Shown piece after piece: positions 1 through 6,560 of a DNA stretch of 10,717 bases (its first letter is position 1; each line of letters begins with the position of its first letter). Position numbers and translations under genes: made by a program. The DNA is taken from contig JADFWI010000371.1 of the NCBI GenBank assembly GCA_015222985.1, positions 1-10,717 of the forward strand. Reading direction: 5' to 3'. This stretch comes from Pseudomonadota bacterium (GTDB lineage: Bacteria > Desulfobacterota > Desulfobacteria > Desulfobacterales > C00003060). The notes below the pieces were generated by a model. That model did no database searches. It saw nothing but the letters and a program-made list of their open reading frames with translations, and had not been told where the DNA came from.

Positions 1-40
1 ATCTATACAAAAGGCGCAACGAACGCAACCGGAAATCAAC

Positions 41-69
41 TTGACACCGGGAAAAACCTTATGTAACTT
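41..69 (+). promoter_or_regulatory. Candidate sigma70-type promoter for the tol-pal operon
   Basis: A perfect -35 hexamer TTGACA (41-46) is followed after 17 nt by TAACTT (64-69). The latter keeps the important T1, A2 and T6 of the -10 consensus and is preceded directly by TG. It would give a leader of roughly 110 nt before tolQ. No gene is visible in 1-189, and the leader becomes AT-rich towards the tolQ start. The -10 is weak, so this is a candidate only. Confidence 0.5.
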
Positions 70-189
70 CCACCCCCAATTAAGCTTTTCCACGATTTTG
101 GCCCGACGGTTGCATGACCGTAAATTTTTGAGGTTTTGAAAAGCTCGGCTTCTACCTTTAGTAAAATTTTAATTTACTGAGTATTTACT

Positions 190-915
190 ATGCCCATCAC
201 GACGTACAGTGATATTATCCAGTTGGTCCTCCAATCCGGCCCAATGGTCCGTTTTGTTCTGTTGCTTCTAGTGTTCTTCTCCATTACCTCATGGGCCATC
301 ATATTCTACAAATACCGCTTCATAAAAAAGGCAAGAAAAGAATCGGCCTATTTTCTCGACCTGTTTTGGAACAGACGCAGCCTATCGGAGGCATTTGCAG
401 CCTCAAAGAAACTCCGGCACAGCCCCCTGGCGCGGATATTTCGTGTTGCGTACGTTGAGCTCAGAAAGGTAAAAAACCCGCAGGCGGCCTCAACAGATAC
501 TGAAAAGGTGGGAGAATCGAAGTTAAATCAAGACATGGCGGCTCTTGATAACATAAAGCGGGCGCTCCGGCGAGCCTTGAACGTGGAACTCACCGAATTG
601 AACAAGGCCGTCCCTTTTCTGGCAACAACGGGAAATACAACTCCTTTTATTGGACTTTTCGGCACAGTATGGGGGATAATGAATGCCTTTCGAGGCATCG
701 GCCTCAAGGGCTCTGCCAGCTTGGCCGTTGTGGCGCCAGGCATCTCTGAGGCGCTGATCGCCACGGCTGCCGGACTGGCTGCTGCGATACCGGCCGTAGT
801 CGCCTACAACTATTTTGCCAATAAGATTCGCGTCCTGGAATCGGAAATGCACAATTTTTCGGCCGATTTCTTGAACTTGATCGAACGAGAATTGATAATA
901 CGAAAGGGGAACTAG
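190..915 (+). CDS. tolQ: TolQ, inner-membrane proton-channel subunit of the Tol-Pal motor
   Basis: 241 aa member of the MotA/TolQ/ExbB family. With TolR it forms the proton-driven stator that energises TolA for outer-membrane constriction at division. Three membrane segments are visible, at about residues 19-40, 140-168 and 180-208. The second carries the family signature TTGNTTPFIGLFGTVWG (T159 in GTVWG). The third contains SEALIATAAGLAAAIPAV with T192; both threonines lie in the channel-lining positions of the family. The length fits E. coli TolQ (about 230 aa), with a slightly longer cytoplasmic loop around residues 95-125. The ATG start gives the usual short N terminus before the first membrane helix. 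Only a weak Shine-Dalgarno (GAG, 179-181) precedes it. It is first in the operon, and tolR begins 4 nt after its TAG. TolQ rather than ExbB is preferred because of the tolB-pal context. Confidence 0.96.
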   Translation: MPITTYSDIIQLVLQSGPMVRFVLLLLVFFSITSWAIIFYKYRFIKKARKESAYFLDLFWNRRSLSEAFAASKKLRHSPLARIFRVAYVELRKVKNPQAASTDTEKVGESKLNQDMAALDNIKRALRRALNVELTELNKAVPFLATTGNTTPFIGLFGTVWGIMNAFRGIGLKGSASLAVVAPGISEALIATAAGLAAAIPAVVAYNYFANKIRVLESEMHNFSADFLNLIERELIIRKGN

Positions 916-919
916 GGCT

Positions 920-1342
920 ATGGCTATGGGAAACAGCAACAGCCCTTTCATGTCGGATATCAACGTGACACCCTTGGTGGATGTTATGTTGGTCCTCCTC
1001 ATTATTTTCATGGTGACTGCCCCCATGATGATGCAAGGGGTAAATGTATCATTGCCCCAGACGACCCCCAAACCCCTGACGGCAGAAAAGGACCATCTGA
1101 CCGTAACCGTGGACCGCAGCCAGCAAATCTACATCAATGACTACAAGGTGGCGCTGGAAGCCCTTCAAGAAAAAATGAAAAAGATCCTGGAGGGTCATCC
1201 GGACCAGAAAGTTTACCTGCGGGCAGACAAAAGCGTTCCTTACGGGGTTGTGGTGCGCGTGATCTCTGAAGTAAAGAACGCTGGCGTGGAACGACTCGGA
1301 ATGGTTACGGAACCCTTGAAAGAGACGGCCAAGAGGAGATGA
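920..1342 (+). CDS. tolR: TolR, inner-membrane partner of TolQ
   Basis: 140 aa ExbD/TolR family protein with one membrane helix at about residues 18-38 and a periplasmic domain after it. The signature NVTPLVDVMLVLLIIFMVTAP holds the proton-carrying aspartate D21, equivalent to E. coli TolR D23. The periplasmic part (about 45-135) matches the TolR/ExbD fold, including the QKVYLRADKSVPYG and RLGMVTEP stretches. The start is ambiguous between ATG 920, with AAAGGGGA ending 10 nt upstream, and ATG 926 (residue 3), with AGGG 8 nt upstream. The difference is two residues. The gene lies 4 nt after tolQ, as expected for subunits made in a fixed ratio. The stop TGA at 1340-1342 overlaps a possible ATG at 1339 (see the short leader frame before tolA). 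Confidence 0.96.
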   Translation: MAMGNSNSPFMSDINVTPLVDVMLVLLIIFMVTAPMMMQGVNVSLPQTTPKPLTAEKDHLTVTVDRSQQIYINDYKVALEALQEKMKKILEGHPDQKVYLRADKSVPYGVVVRVISEVKNAGVERLGMVTEPLKETAKRR

Positions 1343-1419
1343 GTTTTGCGAATAGGCCACTGTCCGAATCCTCTCTCCATAGTTCTCCGGACCGCAGCTT
1401 TTGCCACCCAGGATCGTGA
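1339..1419 (+). CDS. Possible 26-codon leader reading frame between tolR and tolA
   Basis: An ATG at 1339 overlaps the tolR stop as ATGA. It has a good Shine-Dalgarno (AGAGGAG, 1332-1338) inside tolR, though its 3' end nearly abuts the ATG. The frame runs 26 codons to TGA at 1417-1419. It is in the same frame as tolA, whose ATG lies 18 nt further on. The predicted peptide is rich in Ser and Pro and resembles nothing I recognise. It could be a leader peptide whose translation allows ribosomes to restart at tolA. It could also be the remnant of an older coupled tolA start, or chance. Expression is unproven. Confidence 0.25.
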   Translation: MSFANRPLSESSLHSSPDRSFCHPGS

Positions 1420-1437
1420 GCAAAGCGGGTTGAGCTC

Positions 1438-2331
1438 ATGGTTACCCATCTCGAAGCTCTAGGCCAAGGCGCTTACACTGACCGAGCATGGACGGGCATG
1501 ATAGTCCTTTCCGTTCTTTGCCACGTCCTGTTCTTCTCTGGGGTGATGTTTTTGCCGGAATTACGATTTACCACCCCCAGTATGCCATCTGCTGTTGAGG
1601 TTGATCTTGTGAGCCTGCCCGCGGCCACACGACTTGCGAAACCGCCTCTGGGTCAAGCGCAAGTGCCCCCGCAGGTTAAGACAAGACCGGTAAAGCCGTC
1701 TGAAAAGCTCTCATCGGTGGAACGTGCGAAAAAGCCGGAACCTGTTCAGGTCAGAAAGACAGTGGAATTTGACACGCCTCCACCCGGGGAGGCCGTGTCA
1801 TTGGCCTCAAAACCATTACGGGTCAAGCGATCGCTGAAAAAAAAGACCTACAATGTATCAAAGGTCATTACAAAGGCAATCGCGAAAATCGAGAAACAAG
1901 CCCCGGAGTCAAGACCCAGTACGGTGCTTCAGGCCATTGATGAGTTAAAGAGGAAGGATCAGGGCACGACAGGAACCGTGACAACCGGTGATGGTCCTGC
2001 CAGAGATAACATCGGCAGAAAGAACCTGGAACTTCTCGACATTTACAATGCAGAAATCTGGTATCTGATCCAGAAGAACTGGGCCTTTTCTGAAGAGATG
2101 GCCCGAACCCGCACAAATCTGGAAGGGATCATAATTGTGAAGATCATGAGGGACGGCGAGATACGGGATATCTGGTTCGAAAGCAGGTCAGGCAACAGCT
2201 ATTTTGATGATTCTGTTCTGAAGGCAGTAAAAAAGTCGAATCCCTTGCCGGCGCTCCCTGATGGGTTTCTCGGCCCGTACTACGAGGTGGGCATTAGGTT
2301 CAACCCTTCTGAGTTGCAAAGGAGGCCTTAA
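1438..2331 (+). CDS. tolA: TolA, periplasm-spanning energy transducer (TonB-like)
   Basis: 297 aa. A short cytoplasmic N terminus is followed by one membrane anchor at about residues 21-40. The anchor carries S25 and H29 in LSVLCHVLFF, matching the S18/H22 pair through which E. coli TolA couples to TolQ/TolR. Residues 45-190 form a Pro/Lys/Arg/Val-rich linker, more like TonB than the long Ala/Lys helix of E. coli TolA. Residues 198-292 form the TonB/TolA C-terminal domain, with SGNSYFDDSVLKAVKKSNP and the PLPALP stretch. It is shorter than E. coli TolA (421 aa) because of the middle region. I call it TolA from its position between tolR and tolB; sequence alone would also fit a TonB. ATG 1438 is the first start after an in-frame TGA at 1417 and lacks a clear Shine-Dalgarno. 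ATG 1498 is an alternative but would leave no cytoplasmic tail. Confidence 0.87.
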   Translation: MVTHLEALGQGAYTDRAWTGMIVLSVLCHVLFFSGVMFLPELRFTTPSMPSAVEVDLVSLPAATRLAKPPLGQAQVPPQVKTRPVKPSEKLSSVERAKKPEPVQVRKTVEFDTPPPGEAVSLASKPLRVKRSLKKKTYNVSKVITKAIAKIEKQAPESRPSTVLQAIDELKRKDQGTTGTVTTGDGPARDNIGRKNLELLDIYNAEIWYLIQKNWAFSEEMARTRTNLEGIIIVKIMRDGEIRDIWFESRSGNSYFDDSVLKAVKKSNPLPALPDGFLGPYYEVGIRFNPSELQRRP

Positions 2332-2338
2332 TCGCATC

Positions 2339-3676
2339 ATGCAAAGGGCTAGGCACGTGGTCATACATCTCATCCTGGGACTTGCCGTACCGCTGCTGCT
2401 GATCTGGTCAAGCATCCCTTGTCAGGCACGTGTCTATATCGACATCACCGCCCCTTATCTTCGCAAGATTCCCACTGCCGTGCCGTTTTTCAAAGAGGTG
2501 GGCGCCGGGAACAAACATAAAGAGTTCGCTGAGACCTTTGCGAACCTCCTTGCAGAAACCATAGATTTTACAGGCTTCTTTAAGATTTTGGACAGAGGGA
2601 GTTTCCTGGAGGATCCTCAACAATCCGCCCTTATGCAGCACACAATCAATTTCAAGAACTGGACAGATGTGGGCGCTGAACTCCTGATCAAGGGTGGATT
2701 CGAATATCAAGAAGACATCCTTAAGGTGGAGCTTCGCCTCTTCGACACCTTTGGAGGCCGCCTCATAATCGGCAAGCGGTATACAGGCCACCTGAAGGAT
2801 CACCGACGCATGATCCGTCGTTTTTCAAACGACCTGATTCGCCGTCTCACCGGCCATGAGGGGATTTTCAATACACAGATCGCATTTGTATCGACAGCAG
2901 CAGGGCACAAGGAGATCTTCGTTGCCGATTTTGACGGATACAACCCGAAGCAGTTTACAGATACCGGGGCCATAACGCTTTTTCCTGCCTGGTCCTCGGA
3001 TGGCAGATGGCTTGCCTATACAGACTACGGGCGAGGCAAACCTGATCTTTATATGAAAAACATAAAAGAACGACGGGGCACGGTTACCTCTTTTAAGGGT
3101 TCAAATATCACGCCGTCATGGGTTCCGGGGGAGTTTTCCCTGGCGGCGTCCCTTTCCCACGAAGGGAATCCATCGCTTTATCTACTTACAGGCAAAGGAA
3201 AGATTGTCAAAAGGTTAACCCACCATTGGGGCATTGATGTTTCCCCCGCCTGGTCACCAGACGGCAAGGCGCTTGCTTTTGTCTCCAACCGCTCAGGATC
3301 ACCTCAGATATACATTAAGGACATGGAAGACGGGGAAGTCCGGAGGCTCACATTTCAAGGCAATTACAATACGGCCCCCGAATGGTCTCCGCGGGGCGAC
3401 TATATAGTCTATACAGGATTGGTTCGAGATAATGGGACAAACATCTATATTGTTTCCACAGACGGGGGAGAGCCCATTCAACTGACCCGAGACGCCGACA
3501 ACAATGAATCGCCAACCTGGTCGCCGGATGGCAGTCTCATTGCCTTTTGTTCCACCAGAGAAGGAGTGTCCAGGATCTATGTAATGAATGCCAATGGTGC
3601 AAACCAGCGTCGTCTGCTGACGCTTCAGGGAGAGCAAACAGACCCCAGTTGGTCACCACGCCTTTCCGGCTATTGA
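2339..3676 (+). CDS. tolB: TolB, periplasmic beta-propeller protein of Tol-Pal
   Basis: 445 aa. A Sec signal peptide covers residues 1-30 (basic start, hydrophobic core, likely cleavage after PCQA), giving a mature N terminus RVYIDI. In the known TolB system the N-terminal tail is the TolA-interacting segment. The N-terminal alpha/beta domain spans about 31-172. A six-bladed propeller spans about 173-445, marked by repeats of the type PxWSPDGxxxAF, for example at residues 216-227, and ending with DPSWSPR near the C terminus. The propeller binds Pal. An upstream ATG at 2261 would extend the frame into tolA, but ATG 2339 has AAAGGAGG at 2318-2325 and is directly followed by the signal peptide, so it is chosen. 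The Shine-Dalgarno lies inside the end of tolA, only 7 nt separate the two genes, and the 13-nt spacing to the ATG is long. Confidence 0.97.
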   Translation: MQRARHVVIHLILGLAVPLLLIWSSIPCQARVYIDITAPYLRKIPTAVPFFKEVGAGNKHKEFAETFANLLAETIDFTGFFKILDRGSFLEDPQQSALMQHTINFKNWTDVGAELLIKGGFEYQEDILKVELRLFDTFGGRLIIGKRYTGHLKDHRRMIRRFSNDLIRRLTGHEGIFNTQIAFVSTAAGHKEIFVADFDGYNPKQFTDTGAITLFPAWSSDGRWLAYTDYGRGKPDLYMKNIKERRGTVTSFKGSNITPSWVPGEFSLAASLSHEGNPSLYLLTGKGKIVKRLTHHWGIDVSPAWSPDGKALAFVSNRSGSPQIYIKDMEDGEVRRLTFQGNYNTAPEWSPRGDYIVYTGLVRDNGTNIYIVSTDGGEPIQLTRDADNNESPTWSPDGSLIAFCSTREGVSRIYVMNANGANQRRLLTLQGEQTDPSWSPRLSGY

Positions 3677-3705
3677 AGGGACCGAAAATTTGTGCAAGTT
3701 GGTCA

Positions 3706-3734
3706 TTGACTTTTTTCAGAGTTTCAAATAATTA
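3706..3734 (+). promoter_or_regulatory. Candidate internal promoter ahead of pal
   Basis: TTGACT (3706-3711) is followed by an AT-rich stretch. At 17 nt spacing the -10 would be TAATTA (3729-3734); at 18 nt it would be AATTAT, which matches four of six consensus positions. The 126-nt tolB-pal gap is the longest in the tolQRAB-pal stretch and is otherwise empty of genes. A separate promoter would let the abundant lipoprotein Pal be made in excess over the motor proteins. The match is fair, not perfect. Confidence 0.45.
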
Positions 3735-3786
3735 TAAAACCAATACAGCATATTGGGGGATATTGTTTAGATCTTGTTTCTACTTG

Positions 3787-3795
3787 AAAGGAGGT
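3787..3795 (+). promoter_or_regulatory. Strong ribosome binding site of pal
   Basis: AAAGGAGGT, 7 nt before the pal ATG, is a near-complete match to the 16S anti-Shine-Dalgarno and the strongest in the window. It fits high-level production of an abundant structural lipoprotein, in contrast to the weak sites of tolQ, tolA and cpoB. Confidence 0.85.
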
Positions 3796-3802
3796 AAACC
3801 GT

Positions 3803-4384
3803 ATGACAAAGAAATTTTGGGTAGGTTTGGCACTTGTGTTGATTATTCCTGGGCTCATGTTTGCAACTTCCTGCGCCAAGAAGAAGATCGAATCCGAGCC
3901 TGGAGTGGTCACAATCGAAGAGGAGCCCGTAACAGAAGGCGTAACGGCTGATGACGAACGGGCAAGGCGAAGGGCCTTAGAACAACAGCGTATCAGGGAA
4001 GAGCGTTTGCGCGAACAGGCCAAAGCGCGCAGAGAGCGTGCTGAACTGGAGGAATTCCAGAACGAGCACATCTATTTTGAATTTGACAAATCCAGGCTCC
4101 TTCCTGAATCAAAGGAAATTCTCAGAAACAAAGCAAAATGGCTGAACGCTCATCCGGACGTCTCGGTGATCATCGAAGGTCATTGCGACGAAAGAGGAAC
4201 GAGCGAATACAATATGGCCCTTGGAGACCGACGCGCTCAGAGCGCCAAGAGCTATCTGGTCGATCTTGGAATTGGATCCCGACGGCTGATGACCATCAGT
4301 TATGGAGAAGAGAGACCTCTCGACCCAAGTCACAACGAGAGGGCTTGGGCCAAAAACAGACGGGACCAGTTTGTCATAGAATAA
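3803..4384 (+). CDS. pal: Pal, peptidoglycan-associated outer-membrane lipoprotein
   Basis: 193 aa. A lipoprotein signal peptide ends in the lipobox FATSC with C24 as the lipid-bearing residue; the following residue is Ala, not the Asp of inner-membrane retention. Residues 50-86 are a highly charged Arg/Glu-rich stretch predicted to be helical. The OmpA-like peptidoglycan-binding domain covers about 88-192. It has the start motif IYFEFDKSRLLPES and the core EGHCDERGTSEYNMALGDR, where D129 and R144 correspond to the diaminopimelate-binding Asp and Arg of the family. Pal tethers the outer membrane to peptidoglycan and is the partner that TolB releases. E. coli Pal is about 173 aa; the extra length is the charged linker. 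Cys128 replaces the Ala of E. coli, which I recall as common in Deltaproteobacteria. Confidence 0.97.
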   Translation: MTKKFWVGLALVLIIPGLMFATSCAKKKIESEPGVVTIEEEPVTEGVTADDERARRRALEQQRIREERLREQAKARRERAELEEFQNEHIYFEFDKSRLLPESKEILRNKAKWLNAHPDVSVIIEGHCDERGTSEYNMALGDRRAQSAKSYLVDLGIGSRRLMTISYGEERPLDPSHNERAWAKNRRDQFVIE

Positions 4385-4469
4385 AATCGCAAGGACTCCT
4401 TTGCCGTAGTCATCTCCGCCACGTCAGAGACACTCTGGCAGACTGGAAAAAATGCGATTGTTTGAAAGG

Positions 4470-4514
4470 GCTTAAGCGGCTGCTTGTCAAACTGTTGACA
4501 GGCAGCCGCCAAGC
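4470..4514 (+). repeat. Long inverted repeat (hairpin) between pal and cpoB
   Basis: Arms 4476-4490 and 4495-4509 pair over 15 positions with a single T-G wobble (4484/4501) and a 4-nt ACTG loop. An outer GCTT/AAGC pair (4470-4473 with 4511-4514) extends the stem after a small internal loop. No T-tract follows on either strand, so it is not a standard intrinsic terminator. It could protect the pal mRNA 3' end, partly separate pal from cpoB expression, or be a DNA-binding site (the core reads TGTCAA, ACTG, TTGACA). The 168-nt pal-cpoB gap holds no gene. Confidence 0.75.
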
Positions 4515-4552
4515 AAGACTGGTCACAGCCTGATATCCGCGAAAGTATTACT

Positions 4553-5416
4553 ATGGGCTCAAAAACCGTAAAGAGTTGGTTAGGACTCCTGGCCGTCGCA
4601 CTGGTTGTGGGCGGCTGTGCCCTGCAGGACGACCTGATCACCGTCGACAATCGCCTCACGGCCCTGAAACAAAGGGTTTCGAAACAGGACAAAAAGGTTG
4701 ACGCTATTCAGTCCGAGATTGCCGGTTATCACGAGGAACAACTGAAATCAGATGAGGCTCTTCGGAGCAAGTATGCCAACCTCCATGCCCTGATAAGAGA
4801 CTTGAGACATGAGATAGCAATCCTTCGCGGTCATTTGGAAGAGAGCCAATACGACGCCCAGCAAAAGCTGGGTACGATGACCGAGCGTGAGAAGCGCTGG
4901 AAGGAGCTGGAAAAATCTTTTCAAAGCAGTCTTGACCGGATTGTTCGACTGGAACAATACCTGGCCATGGAACCTTCGGAAAAGCTGATTTCTTCGGGGC
5001 CGGAGAAGACTGGGACAGACCAGGGAAAACCATCGGCCTCAAGAACGCCGGATGAGATTTACGCCGGGGCCAAACAGGAGTTTGATAAAGGAGAGTACGA
5101 GGCTGCTCGCGAGCTGTTTCAGAGCTTTTTGAAACAGTACCCGAAATCCAAAAATGCCGACAATGCTCAGTTTTGGATTGGAGAGATTTACTATCGCGAG
5201 AAATGGTATGAAAAGGCCATATTGGAATATCAGAAGGTGATTGAGACCTACCCCAAGGGGAACAAGACTCACAGCGCCCTGCTGAAGCAGGGATACGCGT
5301 TCTTGAATCTGGGGGATAAGGATAACGCCAGGCTCATCCTGAAAGAACTGATTCGCAAGTATCCGGATTCCAATGAGGCAAAGATTGCCAAAGAAAAGTT
5401 AAAGAGATTTCAATGA
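4553..5416 (+). CDS. cpoB: CpoB (YbgF), Tol-Pal-associated coiled-coil/TPR protein, predicted lipoprotein
   Basis: 287 aa. The signal peptide ends in VVGGC (C22) and therefore predicts a lipoprotein; E. coli CpoB is a soluble periplasmic protein. Residues about 28-138 are charged and heptad-like, the trimerising coiled coil of the family. A linker follows at 139-165, then three TPR units at about 166-200, 203-237 and 240-274, with the usual EYEAARELFQSFLKQYP and EKAILEYQKVIETYP patterns. In E. coli, CpoB connects Tol energy state with PBP1B/LpoB septal peptidoglycan synthesis. Position after pal is the classic one. The ATG at 4553 is chosen because the signal peptide starts there; only a weak Shine-Dalgarno (GCGAAAG) precedes it. 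ruvC starts 23 nt downstream. Confidence 0.92.
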   Translation: MGSKTVKSWLGLLAVALVVGGCALQDDLITVDNRLTALKQRVSKQDKKVDAIQSEIAGYHEEQLKSDEALRSKYANLHALIRDLRHEIAILRGHLEESQYDAQQKLGTMTEREKRWKELEKSFQSSLDRIVRLEQYLAMEPSEKLISSGPEKTGTDQGKPSASRTPDEIYAGAKQEFDKGEYEAARELFQSFLKQYPKSKNADNAQFWIGEIYYREKWYEKAILEYQKVIETYPKGNKTHSALLKQGYAFLNLGDKDNARLILKELIRKYPDSNEAKIAKEKLKRFQ

Positions 5417-5439
5417 TAGACAAACACGAAATATGACCC

Positions 5440-5925
5440 TTGAAACCTCCACTCAAGGTCATAGGCATAGATCCGGGTTTGGCTGATACCGGTTTCGGGA
5501 TCGTGGAGGCAACCGGCTCCCGAATAGGCGAGTATTGCTTCGGCACGATTCGAACCTCCAAGACCGAGGTCTTGGCCAGCCGATTGAATCATATTTTTTC
5601 TGAACTCTGCTCCATTCTGGATTCCGAAAAGCCCAACCTCGTTGTCATTGAAGATGTCTTTTCTCTTAACCGATACCCCAAATCTGGTATTGCACTTGGG
5701 AAGGTCTGCGGTGTCATATTGGTGGCAGCCGCTCAGCGTGGCGTGCAGAGCATTGAACTGCCTGTGCGGGAAGTAAAACGCGTCCTGACCGGAAACGGCA
5801 AGGCCACCAAGGCGCAGATGGAAAGAGCGGTCAGACATTTTCTGAAAAAACAAGGCGCTATTTCCCCGTCCCACGCCTCTGACGCACTGGCCCTTGCCCT
5901 GGTCGGTCTCTTCAGGCATCTTTAA
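5440..5925 (+). CDS. ruvC: RuvC, Holliday-junction resolvase
   Basis: 161 aa endonuclease that dimerises on Holliday junctions and cuts two opposing strands, working with RuvAB. The RNase H-like fold begins with IGIDPGLADTGFG. Predicted catalytic residues are D11, E71 (in VVIEDVF), H145 and D148 (in SHASDALALAL). The third ligand is His, as in Thermus RuvC, where E. coli has Asp. The start must be TTG 5440: the preceding codons in frame are CCC and TGA (5434-5436), and no better start precedes the IDPG motif. No Shine-Dalgarno is evident. A 7-codon frame beginning with ATG 5413, overlapping the cpoB stop, ends at that TGA and may feed ribosomes into ruvC by reinitiation. Length is typical of the family. 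Confidence 0.97.
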   Translation: MKPPLKVIGIDPGLADTGFGIVEATGSRIGEYCFGTIRTSKTEVLASRLNHIFSELCSILDSEKPNLVVIEDVFSLNRYPKSGIALGKVCGVILVAAAQRGVQSIELPVREVKRVLTGNGKATKAQMERAVRHFLKKQGAISPSHASDALALALVGLFRHL

Positions 5926-5942
5926 GTCCACAGGAGCAGGAC

Positions 5943-6560
5943 ATGATCGGTTATCTCGAAGGAAAATTGCTAAAGAAAGAAAAGGACCGCATACTCCTTT
6001 TGGTCAACCAGGTCGGCTACGAAATACTCCTGCCCGCAATTGTCAGAGAATCCATTGATTCCAAAAAGATCGGCGAAGAACTTGCTTTACACATCTACTA
6101 TCATCAGACGGAACGGCAACCTAAGCCAACCCTTATAGGTTTTAACCTTGAAGCGGAGAGGGAATTCTTCCGGTATTTCATATCAGTGGAAGACATTGGG
6201 CCAATGAAGGCCGTTCAGGCACTCACCGTTTCCGTTCGCGATCTTGCCCGGGCCATAGAGTCCAGGGATACGGCCTATCTGAAGAGATTGAAAGGGATCG
6301 GGAACCGTACAGCGCAGAAAATTCTGGCGACCCTGGAAGGCAAAATGGCCAAGTTCGCCCTAATCCGGGGGGCCGAGAAACCCACCGAAGCCGTCCCATT
6401 GGAGGATTTCAAAGAACGTGTCCATGACGTCATGGTAAAACAACTGGGGCACAAGGCAAGGGAGGCCAAGGAGATGATCGCTGCTGCATTAAAAAGAAAT
6501 AGCAACATCAACACAGCCGAAGATCTCTTTGAAGAGGTCTATCGCGGTGAGGCCATTTGA
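5943..6560 (+). CDS. ruvA: RuvA, Holliday-junction DNA-binding subunit
   Basis: 205 aa. The N-terminal OB-fold domain (about 1-63) begins MIGYLEGKLL. Domain II (about 64-140) holds two helix-hairpin-helix motifs around SVEDIGPMKA and LKGIGNRTAQKI, which contact junction DNA. Domain III (about 155-205) is the small helical domain that binds RuvB. RuvA tetramers hold the junction in a square-planar form while RuvB pumps the DNA. The start has AGGAG at 5932-5936, 6 nt upstream. It lies 17 nt after ruvC, and its TGA overlaps the ruvB ATG by one base (TGATG). Confidence 0.97.
   Translation: MIGYLEGKLLKKEKDRILLLVNQVGYEILLPAIVRESIDSKKIGEELALHIYYHQTERQPKPTLIGFNLEAEREFFRYFISVEDIGPMKAVQALTVSVRDLARAIESRDTAYLKRLKGIGNRTAQKILATLEGKMAKFALIRGAEKPTEAVPLEDFKERVHDVMVKQLGHKAREAKEMIAAALKRNSNINTAEDLFEEVYRGEAI

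Noticed and set aside
523..1071. 182-codon minus-strand open frame opposite tolQ/tolR
   Set aside because: It lies antisense to two certain genes, its protein shows no recognisable domain, and similar long antisense frames occur over most genes here.
1417..1419. In-frame TGA before tolA as a selenocysteine codon
   Set aside because: A bacterial SECIS hairpin should start just after the UGA. The only stem here surrounds it from upstream, and a selenocysteine in the cytoplasmic tail of TolA has no precedent I know.
3830..3845. Sigma54-like sequence TGGCAC-N5-TTGA inside pal
   Set aside because: The essential GC of the -12 element is GA, and it lies in the signal-peptide coding region.
3547..3951. 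134-codon plus-strand frame bridging tolB and pal
   Set aside because: It overlaps both genes in another frame, ignores the strong pal ribosome binding site and encodes no recognisable protein.
4495..4523. TTGACA in the hairpin as a -35 of a cpoB promoter
   Set aside because: No acceptable -10 lies 16-18 nt downstream; the hexamer is explained by the inverted repeat.
4138..4533. 131-codon plus-strand frame over the end of pal and the hairpin
   Set aside because: It is an out-of-frame reading of pal that runs through the inverted repeat; it has no family resemblance.
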